Assembly: GCA_041398705.1 (NCBI GenBank) | Contig: JAWKUI010000001.1 | Location: forward strand, 496,001-560,000 | Length of the DNA: 64,000 nucleotides | Origin: NORP259 sp041398705 | Lineage (GTDB): Bacteria; Planctomycetota; UBA1135; GCA-002686595 | Direction: 5' to 3' | In this document: positions 1-7,547 of the stretch, in pieces | How positions within the stretch are numbered: the first letter of the stretch is position 1 | How the letters are laid out: each line of letters begins with the position of its first letter | The notes under the pieces: generated by a model | What the model saw: only the letters and a program-made list of their open reading frames with translations | Databases searched by the model: none | What the model was told of the DNA's origin: nothing | Position numbers and translations under genes: made by a program

Positions 1-1137
1 ATCGCCGGCAGCAAGTCCAAGCTGGAGGGGCGGGTGGTGCGCGTGGCCCCCGAGGAGATCGTCGTGCGGGTCAAGAGCAAGCTGGAGTCCGTGCCCCGGG
101 GAACCGTGGCCGAGTACACCTCGGTCAACGAGAACCTGATGAGCCTGATGGACCAGTTGGCGGCGGCGCCGAATGCGGAGAACACCGAAGGGCTGCAGCC
201 CCTGGCGGAATCCTGCGAAACGTTGGGCTTGCGCGGGGAAGCGCGCCTGGTCTGGTGGTCGATCCTCCGTCTCGAGCCGACGAACGAGGAGGCGAACAAG
301 GCCCTGGGCAACCGCAAGGTCAAGAAGAAGTGGCAGACCCGCATGGGCACGCGCTGGAAGGACGTGGCCGACCTGTTTGCGGAAAAGCCGAAGTGGGGCG
401 ATGCGTACGAGCTGCAGACGACCCACTTCAACATCAAGTCTGGGTTGCCGTGGGGGGAGACCGTGCGCGGAGCCCTGTTGGCGGAGGAGATGTACGTCGA
501 CCTCTACCGCAGTTTTGCCGGGGACTTCGGGCTCTATTGGTCCTCGGAGATCTGCGACCTGATCTTCTATGCAGGGGAAGGGTTCGAGGGGGGCGGTGAG
601 GTGCGCGCGCTGACCGATGTGGACGCGCGGCGCGTGTCGCTAGACTTCGCGGCGGGAATCGAGCTGTGGCTCATGGGGCGCTACGTCAGCGAGCTCTTGA
701 TCTACCAGGCTGTGCGGGAAATGGGGGGCGGCCGGGCGTCGCTGCCGATGTGGGTCACGATCGGAATGTCGGAGACGATGTTGGCGCACCTCGGGGTGCA
801 CGACGGCATCAAGACCCGCATCCACTACGATCCGGGCCGTACCTACAGCGACCACAAGTCGATGCACGCGGCGGCGGAGGACCCGTATGAGTTCACCCGC
901 ATCCTGAACTTCGGGGCCGGGGATTTCCGGCGCAGCGAGCACATGTTGCAGCGGGCGGAGGCCTACACGCTGTTCAACTACTGCTGGAAGGAGTACCCGA
1001 CGAAGTTCCAGATGTACTTCAACATGGCGTTGGAGGGCAAAGGCTCGTCCACGGACTTCAAGGGGGCCATGGAGATCAAGAACGGACGGGCCGAGGATGA
1101 GTTCCAGGCGGCCTGGATTGCCTGGGTGAAGCAGTAG
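1..1137 (+). CDS. unrecognised protein, 5' end outside window
   Basis: The reading frame is open from the first base of the window to the TAG at 1135-1137, so the true start lies upstream; the first internal start (GTG at 34) has no special support. At least 378 residues remain. The visible part begins with a basic segment, passes through a helical stretch resembling tetratricopeptide-like packing, and then holds a TTHFNI motif followed by a region rich in aromatic residues. The arrangement recalls peptidase-like planctomycete proteins that have a helical repeat followed by a TTHY-type segment, but no HExxH zinc site is present, so no enzymatic role is claimed. A hairpin follows the stop and separates it from the convergent sigma factor. 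Confidence 0.7.
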   Translation: MAGSKSKLEGRVVRVAPEEIVVRVKSKLESVPRGTVAEYTSVNENLMSLMDQLAAAPNAENTEGLQPLAESCETLGLRGEARLVWWSILRLEPTNEEANKALGNRKVKKKWQTRMGTRWKDVADLFAEKPKWGDAYELQTTHFNIKSGLPWGETVRGALLAEEMYVDLYRSFAGDFGLYWSSEICDLIFYAGEGFEGGGEVRALTDVDARRVSLDFAAGIELWLMGRYVSELLIYQAVREMGGGRASLPMWVTIGMSETMLAHLGVHDGIKTRIHYDPGRTYSDHKSMHAAAEDPYEFTRILNFGAGDFRRSEHMLQRAEAYTLFNYCWKEYPTKFQMYFNMALEGKGSSTDFKGAMEIKNGRAEDEFQAAWIAWVKQ

Positions 1138-1153
1138 GTCCGTGGAAACGCAA

Positions 1154-1176
1154 GGAGCGGCGCCAGGCGCCGCTCC
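1154..1176. terminator. hairpin between convergent genes
   Basis: Two 11-base arms, GGAGCGGCGCC and GGCGCCGCTCC, are separated by a single base just after the stop at 1137 and before the sigma-factor stop at 1208. In practice the loop must open by two or three pairs. There is no clear T run, so it may be a bidirectional terminator of weak type or only a stable structure. Confidence 0.45.
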
Positions 1177-1207
1177 GTCAGGGGTCCTGTTGGGGCCCGC
1201 AGGGCGA

Positions 1208-2020
1208 TCAGTCCTGCTCCATGATGCTGTAGAGCTTGCGCAGGGCGTCCTGCTCGATCTGGCGGACCCGTTCGCGGGTGACACCGACGAGCTTGCCGAT
1301 CTCCTTGAGCGTCATCGTCTCGCCGTCCGGGTTGCCCAGGCCGTAGCGCAGGCGCAGCACGGTGGATTCGCGGTCGTCCAGGGTCTCGAGCAGGGTCTGC
1401 AGGCGCTCGAGCAGGTCGTTTTTGGTGAGCAGGGCTTCCGGGGTCAGCGTGCGCTCGTCCTGCACGGTGTCCTGGTTGGCGGTGATGACCTCCAACGAGA
1501 CTTCGCTGCCGGCGCCGTGGCTTTCGATGGTGCGCTTGAGCAGGGGCCAGGTTTCCCGCGGGATCTCGAGCTCGAGGGCGACTTCTTCCACGGTGGGCGT
1601 GCGGCCCAGGTGGTAGGAGAGTTCCTGGGCAACCGTGCGCCACTTGGACATCATCTCGTGCATGTAGCCGGGCACACGCACGGATTTCACGGTGTTGGTC
1701 AGGGCGCGGCGGATGGCCTGTTTGATCCACCAGGTGCCGTAGGTCGAGAAGCGGCAGCCCGCGTCGGGATCGAACTTCTCGGCGGCCTTCATCAGACCGA
1801 TGTTGCCCTCGGCGATCAGGTCCTGGAGGGAAAGTCCCCTGTCGGTGTAGATCTTGGCAATGGCCACCACCAGGCGCAGGTTTGCGCGGATCAGGTGTTC
1901 CCTGGCGTCCGGGTCGCCGGCTTGCACCCGGTGACCCAGTTCGCGCTCCTGCTCGGCGGTGAGCAGGGGGACCTCGTTGATCTCGTGGAGGTAGGTTTCC
2001 AGACAGCGTTCGGCAGAAAT
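1208..2020 (-). CDS. RNA polymerase sigma-70 family factor (RpoD/RpoS-like), ATT start
   Basis: Promoter-recognition subunit of RNA polymerase. Region 2 is clear (IRANLRLVVAIAKIY, then EGNIGLMKAAEKFD and STYGTWWIKQAIRRA), region 3 follows, and region 4 ends with GVTRERVRQIEQDALRKL, the helix-turn-helix that reads the -35 element. The only conventional start in frame is GTG at 1927, but that would delete region 1.2, which is plainly encoded upstream (ETYLHEINEVPLLTAEQE). No ATG, GTG or TTG exists between that motif and the divergent gene. An ATT at 2018-2020 sits eight bases after GGAG, so ATT is the likely initiation codon and gives 270 residues. There is no region 1.1, so this is an alternative or short primary-type factor rather than a full-length RpoD. 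Confidence 0.85.
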   Translation of the reverse strand: MSAERCLETYLHEINEVPLLTAEQERELGHRVQAGDPDAREHLIRANLRLVVAIAKIYTDRGLSLQDLIAEGNIGLMKAAEKFDPDAGCRFSTYGTWWIKQAIRRALTNTVKSVRVPGYMHEMMSKWRTVAQELSYHLGRTPTVEEVALELEIPRETWPLLKRTIESHGAGSEVSLEVITANQDTVQDERTLTPEALLTKNDLLERLQTLLETLDDRESTVLRLRYGLGNPDGETMTLKEIGKLVGVTRERVRQIEQDALRKLYSIMEQD

Positions 2021-2179
2021 GGGATCGTCTCCGTGGTTCTCTGGGCGGCCCTTGGGGCAGGCCGCGTGGGGTTGGAAAACCGCCTCGGGGGCCCGAATGC
2101 GTTTTCCTTGCCCTCCTTCGACTTCCGGAGAAGCGGATCTTGACGGGATCCGCGGATTGAAAGGTCCTATTGGGGTAGA

Positions 2180-3514
2180 ATGGCCCTGCGCTTCGTCTCG
2201 AAGCGAGTCATGAAGGAACCCTCCCTCGAAGCTGTTGTTCCGGAGCGCGAGTTCGCTGCCCTGCTAGAGGGGTATTGCCAGGACTTCGCCGCGATCACCT
2301 CGCTGGTTTTGGCGAGTTCGGAGGGGCGTTGGCCCAAGCGGTACTACTTCCGCCTGCAGGCGGAGGCGGATGAGCTCGAGGCCCTGCTCGATGACTACGG
2401 TGCCCGGCACAACCGCACCTACTGCGTGTTCACGGAGCTGACGGCTTCGGTGCGGAGTTTTGCCCTGGCTGGTTTGAGCCTGACCCACTTGGCCAAGCGC
2501 CTGGGCAGCTATGCGGTCCTGGACGGCATGCAACCCATCGAGGCCCAGGCTGGGGCGCGGTCGATCGAGCGGGCCCGGTCCTTTGTCCAGGAATGTGTGC
2601 GCCGGTTCTGCAATGCCTGGTGGAAGGAGGCGGAGAACCTGGATTTCGGTCTGCGCCGGTCGGACATTCCGGTGCAATTGCCGGCCGAATCCGTGCGTTT
2701 CCGCCTTCCGCGCAACGTGGACCAGCAGGAGCTGGAAGACGAGGAGCAGCGCATCGCCGAGGTGGCCTCCAAGTACCTGCAAGCCTCCGAAATGCTCGCG
2801 GATTGCGCCCTGCGGTCGGAACCCGATGGGGCCCTGCGCGACCAGATGCTGGCTGTGCACTGCGACGAGCAGATGGCGCGGGTGTTCGAGGCCACGGTCC
2901 ACAACCTGCAGTCCGCCTACGACACGTTCGTGGGCAACACGCGATTGGAGGCGTCCGATTCCCGGCTGCGGCGGCTACGGGGGCACATCTCCGGTGCTTT
3001 GCACATGCTGGAAGCGGTCACCCACCTGACCCACTTCGTCGAGCGGCATGACAACGATCAGCGCTCGGATCTGGCCATGGCGCACCTCGCCCGGGTGGTC
3101 GAGCGGCACGAGGTTCAGGAGGTGCTCCTGAACGACCTGTTCCTCTGGGCACGCAAGGTGCTGGCGGCGGGTGAGGCCCTGGCCCAAGAGCTATTGCCCC
3201 GGTACACGGACCTGCAGACCATCGAGTTGGAGCTGCCCGAGGGGGTTTCCCTGCATGCCCGGCCGGCTTCGCTGCTCGTGGGCATCGCGAACTACCACGG
3301 CACGCCGGTCGAGATGGTGATCGGGGAGAAGGTGGCGAACCTGGCTTCGATCCTCGAAGTGATGGTTCTGGTCGGATCCCACGCGGACAACCGGCACTTC
3401 CGATTCCGGGGGGATGCGAAGCCCCTGGCGGACATCCGCAAGCTCTTTGAATTCGGGCTTGGGGAACGGGGGTTGGACGGGCTGCCGGCGGATCTGAATT
3501 ACCTGCGTAGATAA
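2180..3514 (+). CDS. protein with C-terminal HPr-like phosphocarrier domain
   Basis: A 444-residue protein with two parts. Residues 1 to about 345 are mainly helical, rich in Glu, Arg and Leu, and not recognised. Residues 350-430 form an HPr-type domain with the signature GVSLHARPAS, where His359 matches the phospho-accepting histidine of HPr, followed by the regulatory-serine-type segment (VANLASILEVMVLVG). HPr is normally a free protein of about 88 residues in the sugar phosphotransferase relay, so fusion to a long helical domain suggests a regulatory phospho-sensor rather than a sugar carrier. No enzyme I or EIIA gene is nearby. The ATG at 2180 overlaps a TAGAAT hexamer at 2176-2181 that could be the -10 box; if so, translation more likely starts at the ATG at 2210. 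Confidence 0.8.
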   Translation: MALRFVSKRVMKEPSLEAVVPEREFAALLEGYCQDFAAITSLVLASSEGRWPKRYYFRLQAEADELEALLDDYGARHNRTYCVFTELTASVRSFALAGLSLTHLAKRLGSYAVLDGMQPIEAQAGARSIERARSFVQECVRRFCNAWWKEAENLDFGLRRSDIPVQLPAESVRFRLPRNVDQQELEDEEQRIAEVASKYLQASEMLADCALRSEPDGALRDQMLAVHCDEQMARVFEATVHNLQSAYDTFVGNTRLEASDSRLRRLRGHISGALHMLEAVTHLTHFVERHDNDQRSDLAMAHLARVVERHEVQEVLLNDLFLWARKVLAAGEALAQELLPRYTDLQTIELELPEGVSLHARPASLLVGIANYHGTPVEMVIGEKVANLASILEVMVLVGSHADNRHFRFRGDAKPLADIRKLFEFGLGERGLDGLPADLNYLRR

Positions 3515-3520
3515 CAGGTA
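3500..3520. terminator. short hairpin between convergent genes
   Basis: TACCTG (3500-3505) and CAGGTA (3515-3520) form a short stem across the 14-base gap between the HPr-domain gene and the convergent phosphoesterase gene, followed by a few T residues on the plus strand. The stem is weak, so this is a tentative call. Confidence 0.3.
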
Positions 3521-3528
3521 TTTGGTGG

Positions 3529-4263
3529 CTAGATGCCCATGAATAGGCGGCCCGCGAGCAGCTCCGGGAGGCCTGCGCCCCGGATGCGGGAGGCTTCGCG
3601 CTCGATGTCGTACTCGATGCGCAGGAGATCGTAGGTGCGCTTTTCGGTATCGAGGATGCCAACGGCTGCCCTGGGATCCTCGTCGCGGGGCTGCCCGACG
3701 CTGCCCACGTTGATCAGGGCCTTGTCCGCGATGGACAGGTCGAGCGAAGCCTCCATCGTGTAGAAGGTGCGCTCCGGGTCTTCGCGCAGACGCAGAATGC
3801 AAACCGGCCAATGGGTGTGGCCGACGAAGCAGACCGGGCGCGTTTGGAGATCGAGGGAGGGGTCCGCGTCCTCGGTCGATTGGATGTACTGGAATTGCTC
3901 GGGCTCGGCGTAGGAGCCGTGGCCCACGACGCAATGTTCGGCCTCGTGCAGGAGCGGCAGTGCCTTGAGCCAGTCGATCTCGTCCGGGGTCAGGACTTCG
4001 CGGGTCCACTCGGCGGCTTGGCGGGCGAGGGCGTTGAAACAGGAGGCGTCGAGCACTCCGGCGACGGCGGCATCGTGGTTGCCTTGAACCACGGGAATCG
4101 CCCGTTCTCGCAGGATTTCAAGCACTTCGCGGGGTGCAGCCCCATACCCCACCACATCGCCGACACTGAGGATCTGATCGATCTCCAGTCGGTCGATTTG
4201 CGCCAAGACCGCCTCCAGGGCGCTCAAGTTGGCGTGGATGTCTCCGAGGATCGCGTACCGCAT
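3529..4263 (-). CDS. metallophosphoesterase, YfcE-like
   Basis: A 244-residue calcineurin-like phosphoesterase. The start chosen is the ATG that gives MRYAILGDIHANL, which places the first metal-binding motif (GDIH) at the N-terminus as in the family. It is followed by GDVVGYG, GNHD and GHTHW, the standard two-metal ligand set, so it should be catalytically competent on phosphomonoesters or phosphodiesters. The natural substrate cannot be inferred. It sits downstream of, and overlaps by 40 bases, a membrane-protein gene on the same strand, so the two are probably co-transcribed. Confidence 0.85.
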   Translation of the reverse strand: MRYAILGDIHANLSALEAVLAQIDRLEIDQILSVGDVVGYGAAPREVLEILRERAIPVVQGNHDAAVAGVLDASCFNALARQAAEWTREVLTPDEIDWLKALPLLHEAEHCVVGHGSYAEPEQFQYIQSTEDADPSLDLQTRPVCFVGHTHWPVCILRLREDPERTFYTMEASLDLSIADKALINVGSVGQPRDEDPRAAVGILDTEKRTYDLLRIEYDIEREASRIRGAGLPELLAGRLFMGI

Positions 4264-4937
4264 CGATTGGGTTGTGGCGCCCTGTAGCTGGCGGCAACGA
4301 TGACTGCTAGCCCCACGACGGCGAGGAATCCAGAACCGCCGCCCAGCGGGTCCGGGTCCTGCGGACCTGGGAACCGGAAGTATCGGCTGATTTCGAGGGA
4401 AAGTCGCAAAGTACCGGGCAGGGCGCCGGTGCCCGTGATCAAGCCTGGCACCAACCAGGAAACCATCGGCAGCAAGGCGGCGGTTGCGCCCGCAGAAATC
4501 GAGTCGGGGAGCCTGAGCAGAAGGGCGGCCAGGAGGGCAAGGTGCAGGGCGCCCGCGGCTGCATGCCACGCGATGGTGGGCCAGGGCAACGAAGGGGTCG
4601 CCAGTCCCGGCCAAATCCAAGTCAGCGCGAGTACGAGGAGTGTGGCGCCCGCCAGACCCAGAAGTTCGATGGAGGCGCGTTGGCCGGCCGGGGACCTTCG
4701 GATCCACCAGGCTTGTTTACACAGGCCATACACGGCTCCCGTGGCGGTGAAGAGCACTGACCAAAAGCCAAGCTCCAACAGGGCTTCGCCGGGAGGGGTG
4801 GCTCCGGTGGTGATCCCCAAGTCCATCAGGCGGCGCAGGAATGGCCAAGAAAGTCCGACACCCCCGATCAGGAACCAGGTCAAGGGGGTAGTCAGAGAGC
4901 GGCGCAGAAGCCACCAAAGCGCGCCCAGGGCTGCCAT
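4224..4937 (-). CDS. multi-pass membrane protein of unknown function
   Basis: A 237-residue protein with about six hydrophobic segments (for example GLAGATLLVLALTWIW and ALHLALLAALLLRL) linked by short polar loops, so it should sit in the cytoplasmic membrane. No conserved family motif was recognised. Its 3' end overlaps the start of the phosphoesterase gene, which suggests translational coupling. It is divergent from parB across a 156-base gap. Confidence 0.6.
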   Translation of the reverse strand: MAALGALWWLLRRSLTTPLTWFLIGGVGLSWPFLRRLMDLGITTGATPPGEALLELGFWSVLFTATGAVYGLCKQAWWIRRSPAGQRASIELLGLAGATLLVLALTWIWPGLATPSLPWPTIAWHAAAGALHLALLAALLLRLPDSISAGATAALLPMVSWLVPGLITGTGALPGTLRLSLEISRYFRFPGPQDPDPLGGGSGFLAVVGLAVIVAASYRAPQPNRCGTRSSETSTPT

Positions 4938-5038
4938 GGGGCCATCTTCGCCGCCAGGGCGGCTGGGTGCGAAGAAAAAAGGAGCGCCCTACAATGGGGA
5001 CTTGGGTCCGCTGGGTGGGTGCTTTGCGGGCTCGGTCG

Positions 5039-5066
5039 TTGACTGGCCGGGATGGGCTCTTAATCT
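5039..5066 (+). promoter_or_regulatory. candidate sigma-70 promoter of parB
   Basis: TTGACT at 5039-5044 and TAATCT at 5061-5066 are separated by 16 bases, a good housekeeping-type pair. The ATG of parB follows at 5094, with a GGGGAG ribosome-binding site at 5083-5088. Confidence 0.5.
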
Positions 5067-5093
5067 GCCCCTCTCAAACGCACGGGGAGAACT

Positions 5094-5972
5094 ATGGCAG
5101 CACTTGGACGAGGACTGGATTCGCTGATCACGCAGGGCAATGGAGGGGGGAACGAGGAGGCCCAGCGGGAGCTGGCGATCTCCCAGATCCGTCCCAACCC
5201 CCTGCAGCCGCGCAAGGTCTTCGACTCCAGCCATTTGGAGGATCTGCGCAACTCCATCGAGAACCACGGCATCCTGCAGCCCATCTGCGTGCGGCGTGTG
5301 GAAGGCGGCTACGAGATCATCTCCGGCGAGCGGCGGTGGCGTGCGGCCCGTTTGGCGGGCCTGAGGTCGATTCCGGTGGTCATCCGGGATGAGGTGTCCA
5401 ACAGCCAGATGATGGAGTTGGCCTTGGTGGAGAACCTCCAGCGCCAGGACCTGGACCCCATCGAGAAGGCTCGGGGCTTCCAGGAGATGATGGAAACCCT
5501 GAATGTGACCCAGGAGCAGGTTGCTGCCAAGGTCGGCCTGAAGCGCTCCACCGTGGCCAACCACCTGCGTTTGCTCGATCTCGAGCCTGAGGTGCAGGAT
5601 GCCCTGGTCACCGGCCTCATCACCATGGGCCACGCTCGGGCCCTTCTTGGGGTCGAAGGCGGCGCCAAAGAGAAGAAGCAGGCCCTGGCCACGGTGGTGC
5701 GGGACGAGCTCTCGGTCCGCGAAACGGAGCGCCTCGTTCGCGAGGCGGCCAAGCCGGCCGCAACCCCGGCCTCTAACCAGCCGGTGAAGGCCTCCCGGCC
5801 GACGGCCGAAGCGTGGATCACGGAAATGGAGCGCCGCCTCCGGGAGAGCCTGGGGATTCGCGCCGAGCTGCAGGTCCGCAAGGGGTACAAGGGCACGCTC
5901 ACCCTGAGCTTCGGTGGGCGCGAGGAGCTCGAGGCGCTGGTGGAGCGCCTCGCCCCCAAGAAGTCCATCTAA
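5094..5972 (+). CDS. parB: chromosome partitioning protein ParB
   Basis: A 292-residue ParB/Spo0J CTPase clamp that loads at parS and spreads over neighbouring DNA to drive chromosome segregation with ParA and SMC. Residues 1-10 (MAALGRGLDS) are the usual N-terminal box. The CTP-binding region shows ISGERRWRAARLAG and ENLQRQDLDPIEKA, and the helix-turn-helix that reads parS is TQEQVAAKVGLKRSTVANHL. The C-terminal 70 residues form the dimer domain after an Ala/Pro linker. Three parS palindromes lie 0.3-0.75 kb downstream. No parA is seen next to it, although the two genes are usually adjacent. It has its own promoter, ribosome-binding site and terminator. Confidence 0.97.
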   Translation: MAALGRGLDSLITQGNGGGNEEAQRELAISQIRPNPLQPRKVFDSSHLEDLRNSIENHGILQPICVRRVEGGYEIISGERRWRAARLAGLRSIPVVIRDEVSNSQMMELALVENLQRQDLDPIEKARGFQEMMETLNVTQEQVAAKVGLKRSTVANHLRLLDLEPEVQDALVTGLITMGHARALLGVEGGAKEKKQALATVVRDELSVRETERLVREAAKPAATPASNQPVKASRPTAEAWITEMERRLRESLGIRAELQVRKGYKGTLTLSFGGREELEALVERLAPKKSI

Positions 5973-6024
5973 GGGCTTCCCAGGCCCCCCTGGGGAAACT
6001 GTGGAAAAGTGGGGGAAAACACGG

Positions 6025-6067
6025 CGGGAGGCCGGGCACTTCGGGGCCTGGCCTCCCGTGCTTTTGG
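6025..6067 (+). terminator. intrinsic terminator of parB
   Basis: CGGGAGGCC (6025-6033) pairs with GGCCTCCCG (6050-6058), and a short run of T residues follows at 6062-6065. It lies 52 bases after the parB stop. Confidence 0.7.
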
Positions 6068-6308
6068 CAGGATTCTGTTAGGTGTGTGGACGCTAAGTGG
6101 TGAAAATGTATTGACTTAGGTTGTTTTGAGGCCAAGCGGGGGCCGGAGCCTGAGGGCTCCCAACGTGCTTGGCTTTCACTTCCAGTGCGATTGGGGAAAA
6201 CCGTACGTGTTGTTCTGTTCTCCCAAAGCACCTTCATCCTCCCTTCGGAAGGACTTAACCCGCGAGCTAGGCCCCGGTCGCCGCAAGGCCGGGGCATTTG
6301 GGAGGGGG

Positions 6309-6324
6309 TGTTCCACGTGGAACG
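6309..6324. other. parS site 1
   Basis: TGTTCCACGTGGAACG, one base short of the perfect 16-bp palindrome TGTTCCACGTGGAACA, which is a known form of the ParB-binding parS site (for example in Pseudomonas). It lies 337 bases after parB. Confidence 0.9.
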
Positions 6325-6447
6325 CTCACGGGAAGAGCGGGCGCGAGCTGCTCGGGGGCATTCCGGCGCTTGATCTTTTGGCGCATTCCGTCAGTGCCCG
6401 TCTCTGTCCACACTGCGGCGGGCAACATCCACGGGACAGTCGGTGAA

Positions 6448-6463
6448 CGTTCCACGTGGAACA
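6448..6463. other. parS site 2
   Basis: CGTTCCACGTGGAACA, matching the parS palindrome at 15 of 16 positions; the inner 14 bases are perfect. It is 139 bases from site 1. Confidence 0.9.
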
Positions 6464-6701
6464 CACTTGTTCGAGGTTCGGCACTTTTGGAGGTGTGTGA
6501 TGCGTTGGAGTGGCCCCGGACTCCAGCTTGTAGGATCCGATCGGCCAGGACTGGTGCCCTGGCGCCAGGCATGCCTGAGTACTGGGAGATTCCAACCCCC
6601 TTGTTCTGGTTACAGGCAAAATGCGGGCCGCCAGCTCCGGTGGACCTCGGACCTTCATGCATGCAGGGCTCGCGGCTTGCAAGTCCGGGGAAGTGTTCGG
6701 C

Positions 6702-6717
6702 TGTTCCACGTGGAACA
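6702..6717. other. parS site 3
   Basis: TGTTCCACGTGGAACA, a perfect 16-bp parS palindrome, 254 bases from site 2. With the other two it forms a compact ParB-loading cluster. Confidence 0.93.
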
Positions 6718-7073
6718 TGCGCCCTGGGAAACGCGCCGAGCGGAACTTCTGCCCTGAAGGCTGGAGGCCGCTGGACTCCTGCCTTCTTTGGTCAGATGGG
6801 AAGGACTCTAGCTCAGGATGCTCCCGGGCTGAGCCCGCAGCCCCAATCCCGGTGCGGATATCGCCCTACGGGCCGCGAGTTTGGATTCGGCGAGCTAGGC
6901 GCAGGTGGTATCCGACGCATGCGGAAAACCAAACCGATTCTCGCAACCTGCGGTGCAGGTGAAGTGCCCCAGGTACTTGACTCTCTGCCGCGTTCCAGTG
7001 GGGCCATTCCGGCCTTCCCGTCAAGGTGGGGTCACGGGTTCAGGCGGGCCGAATGGGTGCGGTGGTCAGGGGT

Positions 7074-7277
7074 GAGTACGGCGCGGGAGGGAGTACGGCG
7101 CGGGAGGGAGTACGGCGCGGGAGGGAGTACGGCGCGGGAGGGAGTACGGCGCGGGAGGGAGTACGGCGCGGGAGGGAGTACGGCGCGGGAGGGAGTACGG
7201 CGCGGGAGGGAGTACGGCGCGGGAGGGAGTACGGCGCGGGAGGGAGTACGGCGCGGGAGGGAGTACGGCGCGGAGGG
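7074..7277. repeat. tandem array, 17-bp unit, 12 copies
   Basis: The unit GAGTACGGCGCGGGAGG repeats head to tail: eleven exact copies starting at 7074 with a period of 17, and a twelfth at 7261 that has lost one G. Each unit junction gives GGGAGGG, so any two neighbouring units supply four G3 tracts. The period is not a multiple of three, so all frames run through it open without coding. There are no spacers, so it is not a CRISPR array. It lies 0.36 kb beyond the last parS site. Confidence 0.95.
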
Positions 7278-7502
7278 GAGGCTCGGGCGCTGCTGTTCCG
7301 CCAGAAGCCTTGCATGGCGCGCTCAGGGCCGCCAGGCGATGAACTGTCCCTTCGGCTAGGCCGGGGGAACTGCGGCGGCTCAGGGGCTTGCACGTGGGCT
7401 CAGCGAGGGCCTTGAGCCAGAAGGCTAAACCGACTTCCCCTAGGAGCATCGGGGAGTGGGCTTCGGAGTCTTTGTGTAATGGAAATGTAATTGCGGTGGG
7501 GC

Positions 7503-7528
7503 AAAAAAAAGGCCCCGCAAGCGGGGCC
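7503..7528 (-). terminator. intrinsic terminator of the cyclophilin gene
   Basis: On the minus strand GGCCCCGC-TT-GCGGGGCC is followed by eight T residues, 20 bases after the cyclophilin stop codon. It is a textbook rho-independent terminator. Confidence 0.9.
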
Positions 7529-7547
7529 TCGTTGGAGCCAGGAACGA

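Larger units (their letters stand above)
5973..7547. other. 1.6-kb non-coding partition region
   Basis: Between parB and the cyclophilin gene no reading frame resembles a protein. The stretch holds the parB terminator, three parS sites and a 17-bp tandem array (listed separately). An AT-richer patch lies at about 6097-6130. A DnaA-box-like TGTGGAAAA (one mismatch to TGTGGATAA) lies at 6000-6008, directly after parB. No cluster of DnaA boxes was found, so an origin is not claimed. Confidence 0.7.

Noticed and set aside
1925..1927. GTG as the true start of the sigma factor
   Set aside because: It would remove conserved region 1.2, which is encoded directly upstream with a better ribosome-binding site.
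1142..2143. 333-residue plus-strand frame opposite the sigma factor
   Set aside because: It is the antisense shadow of the sigma gene, whose regions 2 and 4 are unmistakable.
5990..6420. Replication origin with DnaA boxes
   Set aside because: Only TGTGGAAAA at 6000 and a seven-of-nine match at about 6406 were seen, which is not a cluster.
7074..7277. CRISPR array
   Set aside because: Units are contiguous with no spacers and the 17-bp unit is too short.
6298..7359. 353-residue plus-strand frame over the parS sites and repeat array, and the matching minus-strand frames
   Set aside because: The composition is GC-biased shadow, the frame crosses parS palindromes and a 17-bp array whose period is not a multiple of three, and no domain is visible.
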